Positions 35,879 to 45,492 of a DNA stretch of 64,000 nucleotides are shown piece after piece. Made by a program: the position numbers and the translations under genes. Origin of the DNA: an uncultured Prevotellaceae bacterium (lineage in GTDB: Bacteria; Bacteroidota; Bacteroidia; Bacteroidales; Bacteroidaceae); contig ONWA01000001.1 of assembly GCA_900321425.1 (NCBI GenBank), positions 1 through 64,000 on the forward strand, read 5' to 3'. The notes under the pieces were generated by a model, which did no database searches, had not been told where the DNA came from, and saw only the letters and a list, made by a program, of their open reading frames with translations. The stretch's first letter is position 1. Every line of letters begins with the position of its first letter.

Positions 35879-37033
35879 ATGGCACAAAAGCGAGATTATT
35901 ACGAGGTGCTGGGGGTCAACAAGACAGCATCGGAGGACGAGATTAAGAAGGCGTATCGTAAGATTGCTATCAAATACCACCCCGACCGTAATCCCGGCGA
36001 CAAACAGGCAGAAGAGAAATTCAAGGAGGCTGCAGAGGCCTACGATGTGCTCCACGACCCTCAGAAACGTCAGCAGTACGACCAGTTCGGATTCGACGGG
36101 CCGATGGGCGGCGGCTTTGGAGGCTTTGGCGCTGGCAGCATGAACATGGACGATATCTTCTCCATGTTCGGCGACATCTTCGGAGGTCACGGATTCGGTG
36201 GATTCGGAGGCGGAGGTCAACGTCGTCCACAACAGCACAGAGGCAGTGACCTCAGACTGAAAGTGAGACTGACGCTGGAAGAGATCAACAAAGGTGTGAC
36301 GAAAAAATTCAAAGTACGCAAGGACATCCCCTGCGCCCACTGTCACGGCACAGGTGCCGAGAACGGCAGTGGCACGGAACAGTGCCCTACCTGTCACGGA
36401 TCGGGCATCATCACACATACCACACAGAGCATCTTCGGAATGATGCAGACACAAGGCGTTTGTCCTACCTGTAACGGTGAAGGACAGGTCATCAAGAACA
36501 AATGCCACGAATGTGGTGGCAAGGGCATCATCAAGGGCGAAGAAGTGGTAGAAATCAAGATTCCCGCAGGCGTAGCCGAGGGAATGGTGGTGAACGTGCC
36601 AGGAAAAGGTAACGCAGGACAGCATAATGGTGTCAACGGCGACATTCAGGTATACATCGAGGAGATTGAGAGCGATATCTTCATCCGCGATGGTAACAAC
36701 CTCGTCTATAACCTACTCCTCGACTTCCCCACCGCCGCACTGGGTGGTGAGCTGGAGATACCTACCATCGAGGGCTCGAAACTGAAGATCAAGATTGACG
36801 GAGGCACACAGCCCGGCAAGACCCTGCGCCTCAGGGGTAAGGGACTGCCCGCCATCCAAGGATATGGTACAGGTCACGGCGACCTCGTAGTAAACATCAG
36901 CGTCTACGTACCCAAGACACTCAGCAGGGAAGAGAAAGAGGCCATCGAGCATTTTCGCGAAAGTGATAATTTCAAAGGGGATAAGCAGACCAAGGATTCC
37001 ATCTTCCAAAAGTTCAAGAACTATTTCAGCTAA
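35879..37033 (+). CDS. dnaJ: chaperone protein DnaJ
   Basis: A 384-residue type I J-protein. The J domain has the HPD motif in [12 protein letters not shown]; a Gly/Phe-rich stretch follows at about residues 75-120 ([11 protein letters not shown]); four zinc-binding CxxCxGxG repeats lie at about 160-225 ([32 protein letters not shown]); the C-terminal peptide-binding domains end at residue 384. It delivers clients to DnaK. Confidence 0.97.
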   Translation: MAQKRDYYEVLGVNKTASEDEIKKAYRKIAIKYHPDRNPGDKQAEEKFKEAAEAYDVLHDPQKRQQYDQFGFDGPMGGGFGGFGAGSMNMDDIFSMFGDIFGGHGFGGFGGGGQRRPQQHRGSDLRLKVRLTLEEINKGVTKKFKVRKDIPCAHCHGTGAENGSGTEQCPTCHGSGIITHTTQSIFGMMQTQGVCPTCNGEGQVIKNKCHECGGKGIIKGEEVVEIKIPAGVAEGMVVNVPGKGNAGQHNGVNGDIQVYIEEIESDIFIRDGNNLVYNLLLDFPTAALGGELEIPTIEGSKLKIKIDGGTQPGKTLRLRGKGLPAIQGYGTGHGDLVVNISVYVPKTLSREEKEAIEHFRESDNFKGDKQTKDSIFQKFKNYFS

Positions 37034-37054
37034 CCCCACCCAATACCATTGACT

Positions 37055-38383
37055 ATGACCTACCAAGAAGCAACCGATTATCTGTATAACCAAATGCCCA
37101 TGTTCGAGAAACAAGGGGCATCGGGCTATAAGGAAGGACTGGAGAACAGCCTTGAGTTGGACCGCCATTTCGGACATCCACACCGTCAGTTTCGCTCCAT
37201 TCATGTCGGAGGGACCAACGGCAAGGGTTCCGTTTCGCACTCACTGGCCGCTATGCTGCAGGCCTGTGGCTACAAAGTAGGACTCTACACCTCGCCACAC
37301 TTGGTAGACTTCCGTGAACGGATCCGTATCAACGGTCATCAGATTCCTGAGGACTATGTCATCAAGTTCATAGAACGCGAACGCGCCTATATCGACACAC
37401 TCCACCCTTCGTTCTTCGAGGTGACCACAGCGATGGCCTTTAAATACTTCGCTGAGCAGGGTGTGGAGATAGCTGTCATAGAGGTGGGATTAGGTGGTCG
37501 GCTCGACTGCACGAATATCATCTCTCCGATTCTCTCCATCATCACGAATATCAGCTATGACCATACGCAGTTCTTGGGCGATTCGCTACAGAAGATTGCC
37601 ACAGAGAAAGCAGGTATCATCAAAGAAGAGACACCTGTAGTCATTGGCGAGGCACTGCCTGGCACAAGACCGGTCTTTGAGTCTGTGGCCAGACAGAAGA
37701 AAGCACCTATCGTCTTTGCAGAAGACCATCCAGAAGTCATTCTGGCAGCACCATCGCCTAAGGGAGGCTTCCTTTATAAAACGGCTCACGGGATGGAATT
37801 CAGAAGTGAACTACAGGGAATCTACCAGAAAAAGAATACGAACACTATACTCTGTGCGCTGGGGGAACTAACAAAATTAGGATTTTTGTGTTCAGCCTCA
37901 AATCCCTCATGCAGAAATAGTTGCAACATTGAGTTAAACTATGCCTTTGAGAACATCTGTCAACTGACAGGCTTGATGGGCAGGTGGCAAGTGGTTAGAC
38001 AATCGCCTATGGTGGTTTGCGACACAGGGCATAATGTAGGGGGATGGACCTACCTGAGCAAACAGCTTACCACCGTGAAGTGCCGTCAGATGCATATCGT
38101 CTTTGGAATGGTGGAAGACAAGGACGTGAACGGCATACTTGACCTATTACCCAAAAATGCCACCTACTATTTCACCAAATCCCGCAATAAACGATCGTTG
38201 TCAGAGCGGTCACTGGCCTCCAAAGGCATTGTCAACGGTCTGAATGGCAATTACTACCCCACTGTGAAAGAAGCATGGGAAGCAGCCCTACAGGCGGCCG
38301 ACAAAGAAGACTTCATCTTTGTTGGAGGCAGTTCCTACGTGGTAGGAGAATTCCTCGAGCTACAAGACATTATCGATTACTAA
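37055..38383 (+). CDS. folC: folylpolyglutamate synthase/dihydrofolate synthase
   Basis: A 442-residue Mur-ligase-family enzyme adding glutamate to dihydropteroate and folates. The P-loop is HVGGTNGKGSVSH; LYTSPHLVDFRERIRING, NISYDHTQFLG and TEKAGIIK are family motifs, and DTGHNVGG is the C-terminal metal/ATP site. The start is the ATG at 37055; a TTG 6 bases upstream is less likely. It sits 21 bases after dnaJ and is probably co-transcribed with it. Confidence 0.94.
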   Translation: MTYQEATDYLYNQMPMFEKQGASGYKEGLENSLELDRHFGHPHRQFRSIHVGGTNGKGSVSHSLAAMLQACGYKVGLYTSPHLVDFRERIRINGHQIPEDYVIKFIERERAYIDTLHPSFFEVTTAMAFKYFAEQGVEIAVIEVGLGGRLDCTNIISPILSIITNISYDHTQFLGDSLQKIATEKAGIIKEETPVVIGEALPGTRPVFESVARQKKAPIVFAEDHPEVILAAPSPKGGFLYKTAHGMEFRSELQGIYQKKNTNTILCALGELTKLGFLCSASNPSCRNSCNIELNYAFENICQLTGLMGRWQVVRQSPMVVCDTGHNVGGWTYLSKQLTTVKCRQMHIVFGMVEDKDVNGILDLLPKNATYYFTKSRNKRSLSERSLASKGIVNGLNGNYYPTVKEAWEAALQAADKEDFIFVGGSSYVVGEFLELQDIIDY

Positions 38384-38394
38384 AAACATATATC

Positions 38395-39486
38395 ATGACA
38401 AGTACAAAAGAAAACACGCCCCTCTGCGGACTGAATCGCGAGGATTTCCAGACAACAGTAAACGGAAAGAAGACCGATTTGTATTTTTTGAGAAACAGAG
38501 CAGGCTATGAGGTGGCCATCACTAATTACGGTGGAGCCATCTGCGCCGTTATGGTTCCAGACAAAGACGGGAAAATGACCAATGTCGTTCAGGGACACGA
38601 CAATATCCAGTCGTTGATCAACAGTCCTGAACCTTTTCTTTCCACGCTCATCGGTCGTTTTGGCAACCGTATTGCCAAAGGACAGTTCATCCTCAACGGA
38701 AAAGAATACCAATTGGCTGTCAACAACGGACAGAATGCCTTGCACGGCGGACCAACAGGCTATCACAAGAAAGTATGGGATGCTCGTCAGATGGGGCCCC
38801 GTTCCCTAGCGCTACACAGAGTGTCACCCTATGGCGAGGAAGGATTCACCGGCGAATTGGACGTCACCGTAGAGTTCACGTTCACGGACCAGAACGAGTT
38901 GGTGATAGAGTATCTGGCAAGTACCAACAAGAAGACCATCGTGAACCTTACCCACCACGCATTCTTCTCGTTGACAGGACTCGCCAACCCCACACCTACC
39001 ATCGACGATCTCATCTGCGAGATCAATGCAGACTACTACCTGCCTATCGATGAAACCTCTATCCCTACAGGAGAGATCCGGTTCGTAAAAGACACTCCAT
39101 TCGATTTCCGTACCCCCAAGACTGTAGGACAGGATATCGATGCTGATGATGAACAGATCAGAAACGGTCACGGCTACGACCACTGTTACGTGCTCAACAA
39201 GCGCGAGGAGGGCGAGCTGAGCTTTGCTGCAAGAATCAAAGAACCCAAAAGCGGACGTACGATGGAGGTCTACACCACAGAGCCCGGTGTACAGATCTAT
39301 ACAGACAATTACGCCAACGGCTACGAAGGACAGCACGGAGCTACGTTTCCAAGAAGAAGCGCCATCTGTTTCGAGTGCCAGCACTTCCCTGACTCGCCTA
39401 ACCGTCCTTATTTCCCTTCTGTGGTGCTTACTCCCAACAAACAATACAAGCAGAAGACCATCTATCGCTTTGGCGTAGAGAAATAA
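38395..39486 (+). CDS. galM: aldose 1-epimerase (cytosolic)
   Basis: A 363-residue mutarotase converting beta- to alpha-D-galactose ahead of galactokinase. Catalytic features are visible: ALHGGPTGYHKKVW, LTHHAFFSL and the base Glu in CFECQHFPDSPNRP. No signal peptide, unlike the paralogue at 40851. The ATG is at 38395, 11 bases after folC; a longer frame would overlap folC and gives unrelated residues. galK follows after 33 bases. Confidence 0.93.
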   Translation: MTSTKENTPLCGLNREDFQTTVNGKKTDLYFLRNRAGYEVAITNYGGAICAVMVPDKDGKMTNVVQGHDNIQSLINSPEPFLSTLIGRFGNRIAKGQFILNGKEYQLAVNNGQNALHGGPTGYHKKVWDARQMGPRSLALHRVSPYGEEGFTGELDVTVEFTFTDQNELVIEYLASTNKKTIVNLTHHAFFSLTGLANPTPTIDDLICEINADYYLPIDETSIPTGEIRFVKDTPFDFRTPKTVGQDIDADDEQIRNGHGYDHCYVLNKREEGELSFAARIKEPKSGRTMEVYTTEPGVQIYTDNYANGYEGQHGATFPRRSAICFECQHFPDSPNRPYFPSVVLTPNKQYKQKTIYRFGVEK

Positions 39487-39519
39487 TCACTAAAGACAAT
39501 CACTTAAAACAATCAAACT

Positions 39520-40683
39520 ATGGACATCGAATATGTAAGAAGTCGCTTTATCAAGCACTTCGACGGAAAGACAGGAAACATCTATGCAGCGCCAGGACGT
39601 ATCAATCTGATTGGCGAACATACCGACTACAACGGAGGGTACGTCTTCCCCGGAGCAGTAGACAAAGGAGTGATGGCAGAGATACGCCCTAACGGTACGG
39701 AAGATACGGTAATGGCCTATGCCATCGACCTCAAGGACCGTGTGGATTTCAAGCTCTCCGATCCAGACGGACCACGCGCTTCTTGGGCAAGATACATTTA
39801 CGGTATCTCATTGGAAATGAGAAAGATAGGAATTTCAGTTAAAGGTTTTAATATAGCCTTTGCTGGTGACGTCCCCTTAGGTGCAGGTATGTCATCATCA
39901 GCCGCTATGGAGAGTTGTTTCGCCTATGGTCTGAACGACCTCTTTGGTAACAACAAAGCCACTCAGTGGGAGATGGTATTGGCAGGTCAGGCCACAGAAC
40001 ACAACTACTGCGGAGTGAACTGCGGCATCATGGATCAGTTTGCTTCCGTCTTTGGCAAAGCGGGTTGTCTGATGCGTTTGGACTGTCGCAGTCGTGAGTT
40101 CGAGTATTTCCCCTTCAAGCCAGACGGCTATCGGCTAGTGTTGCTCGACTCCGTAGTAAAGCACCAACTGGCAGGATCGCCCTATAACGATCGTCGCCAT
40201 TCGTGCGAAAACGTAGTGAAACACATCGCAGCCAAGCACCCGGAGGGCATCTTCGAGACCCTGCGCGATTGTACCTGGGAGCAGTTGGATGAGGTACGGA
40301 CGGAGATCAGTGACGAGGACTATAAGCGTGCAAAATTCGTGTTGGGCGAAAAAGACCGTGTTCTCGCAGTCTGCGAGGCTTTGAACGAAGGCGATTACGA
40401 AAAGGTAGGCGAACTGATGTACCAGACCCACGAAGGACTGTCGAAAGACTATGAGGTATCGTGCGAAGAGCTCGATTTCCTCAACGCTGTCGCCAAGGAG
40501 AATGGTGTAACAGGCTCCCGTATCATGGGAGGAGGATTTGGTGGCTGTACCATCAACCTCGTGCGCAACGATCTCTACCAACAGTTCATCGATGACGCTA
40601 AGAAGAAGTTCAATGCCAAGTACGGGCATGCTCCAAAGGTCTATGATGTCATCATCGGCGACGGAGCAAGGAAGATTGACTAA
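39520..40683 (+). CDS. galK: galactokinase
   Basis: A 387-residue GHMP kinase phosphorylating alpha-D-galactose. The galactokinase signature GRINLIGEHTDYNGG is near residue 27, the ATP loop PLGAGMSSSAA near 121, and motif 3 GGGFGGCTINLV near 345. With galM here and galE at 553-1593 the Leloir enzymes are present except GalT, which is not in the window. A strong terminator ends the unit. Confidence 0.96.
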   Translation: MDIEYVRSRFIKHFDGKTGNIYAAPGRINLIGEHTDYNGGYVFPGAVDKGVMAEIRPNGTEDTVMAYAIDLKDRVDFKLSDPDGPRASWARYIYGISLEMRKIGISVKGFNIAFAGDVPLGAGMSSSAAMESCFAYGLNDLFGNNKATQWEMVLAGQATEHNYCGVNCGIMDQFASVFGKAGCLMRLDCRSREFEYFPFKPDGYRLVLLDSVVKHQLAGSPYNDRRHSCENVVKHIAAKHPEGIFETLRDCTWEQLDEVRTEISDEDYKRAKFVLGEKDRVLAVCEALNEGDYEKVGELMYQTHEGLSKDYEVSCEELDFLNAVAKENGVTGSRIMGGGFGGCTINLVRNDLYQQFIDDAKKKFNAKYGHAPKVYDVIIGDGARKID

Positions 40684-40730
40684 AAACAGCTTTACAACCG
40701 TTTTACGAAGTAAAAAAACGTTAAATAGAT

Positions 40731-40771
40731 AGAATCAAGTGTAAGAAAACACTTGATTCTATTTTTTTTTT
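40731..40771 (+). terminator. intrinsic terminator after galK
   Basis: A perfect 12-bp stem (AGAATCAAGTGT, 40731-40742, with 40749-40760) and a 6-base loop followed by a run of eleven T after one A. Confidence 0.93.
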
Positions 40772-40850
40772 CATGTTTTCAAGGTCAATTCAAAAAATAG
40801 TTGTACATTTACACCCAAAATAACAATAACGTACGGAAACAACTAAAACG

Positions 40851-42044
40851 ATGAATATGAAAAAGCTCAGAAAATCATTCTTGGGGATGAGTGCTGTTGC
40901 ACTTATCATGACCAGTTGTGCTGGTGGCAGCAACACCCCTGCCCTCACCCTCTCAGGGTTAAATCCTGCCGATTTCGACACCCTTATTCAGGAGAAGCCT
41001 GTAAAGCTCTACACCCTGAAGAACGATAAGGGCATGGAGGTATGTATCACCAACTATGGTGGTCGTATCGTATCGCTCGTCGTTCCTGACAGAGACGGTA
41101 AGAATACGGATGTAGTACTCGGCTTCGATAACATCGCACAATATGCCGACACCCTTAACTCGCCTAGCGACTACGGCTCTTCTGTCGGTCGTTATGCCAA
41201 TCGTATTGGAGGAGCACAGTTCACGCTCAATAACGAGAAGTATGTATTGAAGGCCAACGATAATAGCAACTGTCTGCATGGCGGAGGTGCTACTGGTTGG
41301 ATGAATAAGGTGTACGATGCGGAGCAGATTGGCGACTCTATTCTGAAACTGACCATTGTGGCAGTCGATGGCGAAAACGGTTTCCCTGGCACTGTGACAG
41401 CTACCACAACCTACAAGGTGACTGCCGACAACACCCTCGACATCACGTGGGAGGCGACGACCGACAAGGAGACCATCATCAACCAGACAAACCACAACTA
41501 CTACAACCTCAGCGGTGATTTCACACAAGCCGCCTACGACCAGGTGTTGTATGTCAATGCCGACTATTTCACTCCTAGCGACAAGCAGTATATTCCCACA
41601 GGCGAAGTGAAACCCGTAGAAGGAACGGCAATGGACTTCCGTACGCCTCATGCCATAGGGGATAGCATCCACGCTACGTATAATCAGATACAGAATGCCA
41701 CAGGCTACGACCACAACTACTGTCTGAACACCTACAAGGACGGTAAGGGCGACGACACACAGGTATGTGCCAGTCTGTATTCACCTAAGACAGGCATCTT
41801 CATGGAGATGTACACCAACGAACCTGGCTTACAGGTATATAGCGCTAATTTCCAGGGTGTAGGCAAGGATGCCGATATCCTCCGCAAGCATGGTCAGAAA
41901 TACCCCAAGCACGTCAGCGTATGTCTGGAGAGCCAGAAATACCCCGACAGTCCCAACCATCCGGAGTGGGCACAGCCTTCCTTGAAGCCCGGTGAGAAGT
42001 ACTACAGTCATGCAGCCTACCGCTTCTCGGTCAAGAATAATTAA
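40851..42044 (+). CDS. aldose 1-epimerase lipoprotein
   Basis: A 397-residue mutarotase paralogue of galM with a lipoprotein signal peptide (lipobox LIMTSC, Cys near 24). Active-site segments LHGGGATGWMNKVYDA, NQTNHNYYNLSG and CLESQKYPDSPNHPEW are intact. It leads the arabinose operon (symporter, AraR, araD, araA, kinase), so it probably equilibrates L-arabinose anomers outside the cytosol before uptake. The upstream region has only an imperfect -7 box (TACATTTA at 40804). Confidence 0.9.
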   Translation: MNMKKLRKSFLGMSAVALIMTSCAGGSNTPALTLSGLNPADFDTLIQEKPVKLYTLKNDKGMEVCITNYGGRIVSLVVPDRDGKNTDVVLGFDNIAQYADTLNSPSDYGSSVGRYANRIGGAQFTLNNEKYVLKANDNSNCLHGGGATGWMNKVYDAEQIGDSILKLTIVAVDGENGFPGTVTATTTYKVTADNTLDITWEATTDKETIINQTNHNYYNLSGDFTQAAYDQVLYVNADYFTPSDKQYIPTGEVKPVEGTAMDFRTPHAIGDSIHATYNQIQNATGYDHNYCLNTYKDGKGDDTQVCASLYSPKTGIFMEMYTNEPGLQVYSANFQGVGKDADILRKHGQKYPKHVSVCLESQKYPDSPNHPEWAQPSLKPGEKYYSHAAYRFSVKNN

Positions 42045-42073
42045 CGGATAAAATTCAAAAAACATAACAAGAA

Positions 42074-44074
42074 ATGGAAACTATTATCAATGCGCTAAGC
42101 AACAATGGCTTTGCTACGGCGGACTATCTTGTGTTCGTCTTCTACATTATTATTCTTGTCGGCATGGGTATCTTCCTGTCGCGCAACAAAAAAGGTGAAG
42201 AGAAATCATCTACCGACTACTTCTTGGCCGGTAACACACTGACCTGGTGGGCTGTGGGTGCTTCACTCATCGCTGCCAACATCAGTGCCGAGCAGTTCAT
42301 CGGGATGTCGGGATCGGCTTTCAAGTCAGGTATTGCCATGGCCGCCTATGAGCTCATGGCTGCTGCCACGCTGATTGTGGTGGGTAAGTTCTTGCTACCG
42401 CTGATGATTGAAAAGAAGGTATTCACCATTCCTCAGTTCCTGCGCGAGCGTTACAACTGGGGTGTAGGTTTGGCATTCTCTATCTTCTGGCTGTTTCTCT
42501 ATGTGTTCATCAACCTGACATCAGTATCATGGCTCGGCGCCCTGGCCATCAAGCAGATTCTCGGTCTGCCGGCCATCATGGGTTCCTTCTTGGGTATGCC
42601 CGTAGACATGACGCTCTTGTGGATTATCCTCATCCTGTTCCTGATTGCCGGTACCTACTCCATCTACGGTGGTCTGGCTTCCGTGGCATGGACCGACGTG
42701 ATGCAGGTAACCTTCCTCGTGGGTGGTGGTCTCATTACTGCCTATGCCGCACTGGATGTTATCGGTTCTTCTCTAGGCATTGAAGGAGGAGCAGTAGGAG
42801 CTTTCCAAGAGATATTCTCTCATCTGTCGAGTATTCCTGGCGACCACCACTTCAACCTCGTGGTGGAGCGTAATGCCGACCTCTATCCTGACATCAACGG
42901 TATCATTGACGAGACGGGCGCCATCGCTGCCAACCAACCCGGTTCCGACCCCTATTTCGACATTCCTGGTATTGCTGTCATCGTGGGTGCCATGTGGCTC
43001 ACCAACCTTGGCTACTGGGGCTTTAACCAGTATATCATCCAGAAGGGTCTCGCTGCCAAGTCGCTGGCAGAAGCCAAGAAGGGTATGATTTTCGCAGCCT
43101 TCCTGAAGATATTGATCCCCTTCATCGTCTGCATCCCTGGTGTCTGCGCCTTCTACATCATGAATGGTACCTACGACGGCACCCCCGTCCATGACCTGCT
43201 GACTAACCTGACAGGATCTATCGACCGTTCTGACGACGCCTATCCCTTCCTGATTCGTAACTTCACACCTGTGGTTGTCAAGGGTCTGTCTTTTGCTGCC
43301 TTAACGGCTGCAGTCATTTCGTCATTGGCTTCGATGTTCAACTCTACGTCAACCATCTTCACGATGGATATCTACAAGCAGTTCATCAACAAGACGGCTT
43401 CCGAGAAGCAGTTGGTGACTGTAGGTCGTCTGACCTCTGTCAGTGCTCTGGTGATTGCCCTCATCGCTGTCTATCCCATCATGGGCGGTGCTGACCAGGC
43501 CTTCCAGGTCATTCAGGAGTATTCAGGTTTCGTATATCCGGGCATCGTGGTCATCTTCGGACTAGGACTGCTCTGGAAGCGCGCCAGCGCTATTGCTGCC
43601 GTCGTGACGGCTGTAGGTACCTTTGTATTCTCCATCCTCTTCAAACTTATGTTGCCCGACGTGCCGTTCCTGTTGCGCATGGGTTACGTATTCATCTGTT
43701 TGGTCATCATGTTCTTCGGACTCTCCTATATGTCGAAAGACACCAAGGCAGCTCCCGTTGTACCTGAAAAGACACGCCGTGTGCTCTTCAAGTGGGCGCA
43801 CTACAGCCTCGGTCTCTCTACCGCAACGCTGGTACTGGGTTTCATGAGTTTCCTGTATAAAGACATGCGTGACCTGGGCTTCGAGGCATTCCTCTTCCTG
43901 GGAGCATTCCTCTACTGCATCTATAAATTCCTAGTCAGCAATGCCCTCGACGAGGTAGAGGATCGGAAATCTATCGGCGTGGAGACCAAGATCTTCAAGA
44001 CCGACCGCGCCTTCAACCTGGGTGCTGCGGGTGTCATCATTATCCTGTGCATTCTCTACAAACTGCTGTGGTAA
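42074..44074 (+). CDS. sodium/sugar symporter (SSS/SGLT family)
   Basis: A 666-residue inner-membrane transporter with about 14-15 helices. The SSS signature appears as SSTDYFLAGNTLTWWAVGASLIAANISAEQFIGMSGSAF, and the Na-binding region as LTAAVISSLASMFNSTSTIFTMDIYKQF. By position, and by analogy with the BT0355 neighbour of AraR in B. thetaiotaomicron, it likely imports L-arabinose; galactose or xylose cannot be excluded. Confidence 0.88.
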   Translation: METIINALSNNGFATADYLVFVFYIIILVGMGIFLSRNKKGEEKSSTDYFLAGNTLTWWAVGASLIAANISAEQFIGMSGSAFKSGIAMAAYELMAAATLIVVGKFLLPLMIEKKVFTIPQFLRERYNWGVGLAFSIFWLFLYVFINLTSVSWLGALAIKQILGLPAIMGSFLGMPVDMTLLWIILILFLIAGTYSIYGGLASVAWTDVMQVTFLVGGGLITAYAALDVIGSSLGIEGGAVGAFQEIFSHLSSIPGDHHFNLVVERNADLYPDINGIIDETGAIAANQPGSDPYFDIPGIAVIVGAMWLTNLGYWGFNQYIIQKGLAAKSLAEAKKGMIFAAFLKILIPFIVCIPGVCAFYIMNGTYDGTPVHDLLTNLTGSIDRSDDAYPFLIRNFTPVVVKGLSFAALTAAVISSLASMFNSTSTIFTMDIYKQFINKTASEKQLVTVGRLTSVSALVIALIAVYPIMGGADQAFQVIQEYSGFVYPGIVVIFGLGLLWKRASAIAAVVTAVGTFVFSILFKLMLPDVPFLLRMGYVFICLVIMFFGLSYMSKDTKAAPVVPEKTRRVLFKWAHYSLGLSTATLVLGFMSFLYKDMRDLGFEAFLFLGAFLYCIYKFLVSNALDEVEDRKSIGVETKIFKTDRAFNLGAAGVIIILCILYKLLW

Positions 44075-44092
44075 TCATAATCATCTATAGTA

Positions 44093-44770
44093 ATGAGCAA
44101 ATACTATATTGAGCACCAGAAGATCTTTGTTTCTGTTGACTGCATCATCTTCGGCTTTGAAGACAATCAATTGAAAATCCTAATTGGTCGTCGGCAGATG
44201 GATCCCGGTTGTGGCGAATGGAGCCTCAGTGGAGGTTTCGTTCGTCATGACGAGAGTGTGAGCGATGCGGCCTATCGTGTCCTCAACCAGCTCACGGGTA
44301 TCAACCAACTATTTATGCGTCAGGTTGGAGCCTTTGGTAATATCGACCGCGATCCGGGCGAACGTGTTATCTCCATCGCTTACTGTGCGCTCATCAATGT
44401 GAAGGACTATGACAAGAAACTGATGGAAGAGCACCATATGGAATGGGTCACGCTGAACGACCTTCCCCCCATGTATTCCGATCACCGTCAGATGATCGAG
44501 CAGGCGCTCCAGATGATGCGTGAGAAAATCAAGACAGAGCCTATCAGTTTCCGTCTGCTTCCCAAACTGTTCACACTCACACAGTTGCAGAAACTCTATG
44601 AGGCTGTCAATGGCGAGGAGGTGGACAAGCGCAACTTTAGGAAGCGTATCAAGGACATGGACTTCATTGAGAAGACACAACTCATTGATAAAAGCAGTTC
44701 AAAGCGCGGTGCAGCCTTGTATCGATTTAACACGAAAGCATATAACGAAGAACAGAAATTTAAATTATAG
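44093..44770 (+). CDS. araR: AraR, Nudix-fold L-arabinose-responsive repressor
   Basis: A 225-residue NrtR-type regulator: a Nudix domain (about 1-145) and a winged helix (about 150-215, [15 protein letters not shown]...[11 protein letters not shown]). The Nudix box around [23 protein letters not shown] has lost the REUxEE catalytic residues, so it should bind ligand rather than hydrolyse a nucleotide. It resembles BT0354 of B. thetaiotaomicron, shown to be released from DNA by L-arabinose. It lies inside the operon it probably controls, between symporter and araD. Confidence 0.85.
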   Translation: MSKYYIEHQKIFVSVDCIIFGFEDNQLKILIGRRQMDPGCGEWSLSGGFVRHDESVSDAAYRVLNQLTGINQLFMRQVGAFGNIDRDPGERVISIAYCALINVKDYDKKLMEEHHMEWVTLNDLPPMYSDHRQMIEQALQMMREKIKTEPISFRLLPKLFTLTQLQKLYEAVNGEEVDKRNFRKRIKDMDFIEKTQLIDKSSSKRGAALYRFNTKAYNEEQKFKL

Positions 44771-44774
44771 ACAA

Positions 44775-45470
44775 ATGTTGGAAGAACTGAAACAGAAAGT
44801 GTTCCAGGCAAACCTGGACCTCGTCAAACATCACCTCGTCATCTTCACTTGGGGAAACGTAAGTGGTATCGATCGCGAGAAAGGACTTGTTGTCATCAAA
44901 CCCTCAGGTGTAGAGTATGATGTAATGAAGGCATCCGATATGGTAGTCGTCGACCTTGACGGCAACGTAGTGGAAGGCGATCTGAACCCCTCGTCGGACA
45001 CCCCCACCCATCTGGTGCTCTACAAAGCTTTCCCAGAGTTGGGAGGTATTGTACACACCCACTCCACCTATGCCACCGCATGGGCACAGGCAGGCAAGGA
45101 CATCCCTAATATCGGTACTACCCATGCCGACTATTTCCATGATGCCATCCCTTGCACAGAAGATATGATTGATGAGCAGATGCCTGAGTACGAGAAGAAT
45201 ACGGGCGTGGTGATAGTCAATAAATTCCTGCGCAACAACATCAATCCTGTGCACACGCCTGCCGTACTCGTTAAGAACCACGGTCCCTTTGCATGGGGAA
45301 AGGATCCCGATCAGGCCGTCTATCATGCTGTCGTCACTGAGCAGGTAGCTAAGATGGCCACCTTCTCCTTCATGGTCAATCCAGCCACAGGCATGAACCC
45401 GTTGCTTGTTGAGAAGCACTTCTCGCGTAAGCACGGTCCCAATGCCTATTACGGACAAAAAAAGAAATAA
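44775..45470 (+). CDS. araD: L-ribulose-5-phosphate 4-epimerase
   Basis: A 231-residue class II aldolase-family epimerase that makes D-xylulose-5-phosphate, the last arabinose-specific step. FTWGNVSG and KPSGVEYD form the phosphate site, and the Zn ligands are in [12 protein letters not shown] and the later KNHGPF. I begin at the ATG at 44775, 4 bases after AraR; a long upstream extension of the frame overlaps araR and is not coding. Confidence 0.95.
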   Translation: MLEELKQKVFQANLDLVKHHLVIFTWGNVSGIDREKGLVVIKPSGVEYDVMKASDMVVVDLDGNVVEGDLNPSSDTPTHLVLYKAFPELGGIVHTHSTYATAWAQAGKDIPNIGTTHADYFHDAIPCTEDMIDEQMPEYEKNTGVVIVNKFLRNNINPVHTPAVLVKNHGPFAWGKDPDQAVYHAVVTEQVAKMATFSFMVNPATGMNPLLVEKHFSRKHGPNAYYGQKKK

Positions 45471-45492
45471 AACAAACTACAAAAATAAAGAT

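Noticed and set aside
38275..38394. N-terminal extension of galM overlapping folC
   Set aside because: The extra 40 residues are Arg-rich shadow sequence of folC; the ATG at 38395 gives the family N terminus.
44520..44774. N-terminal extension of araD overlapping araR
   Set aside because: The extension is out-of-frame araR sequence; the ATG at 44775 gives a normal AraD.
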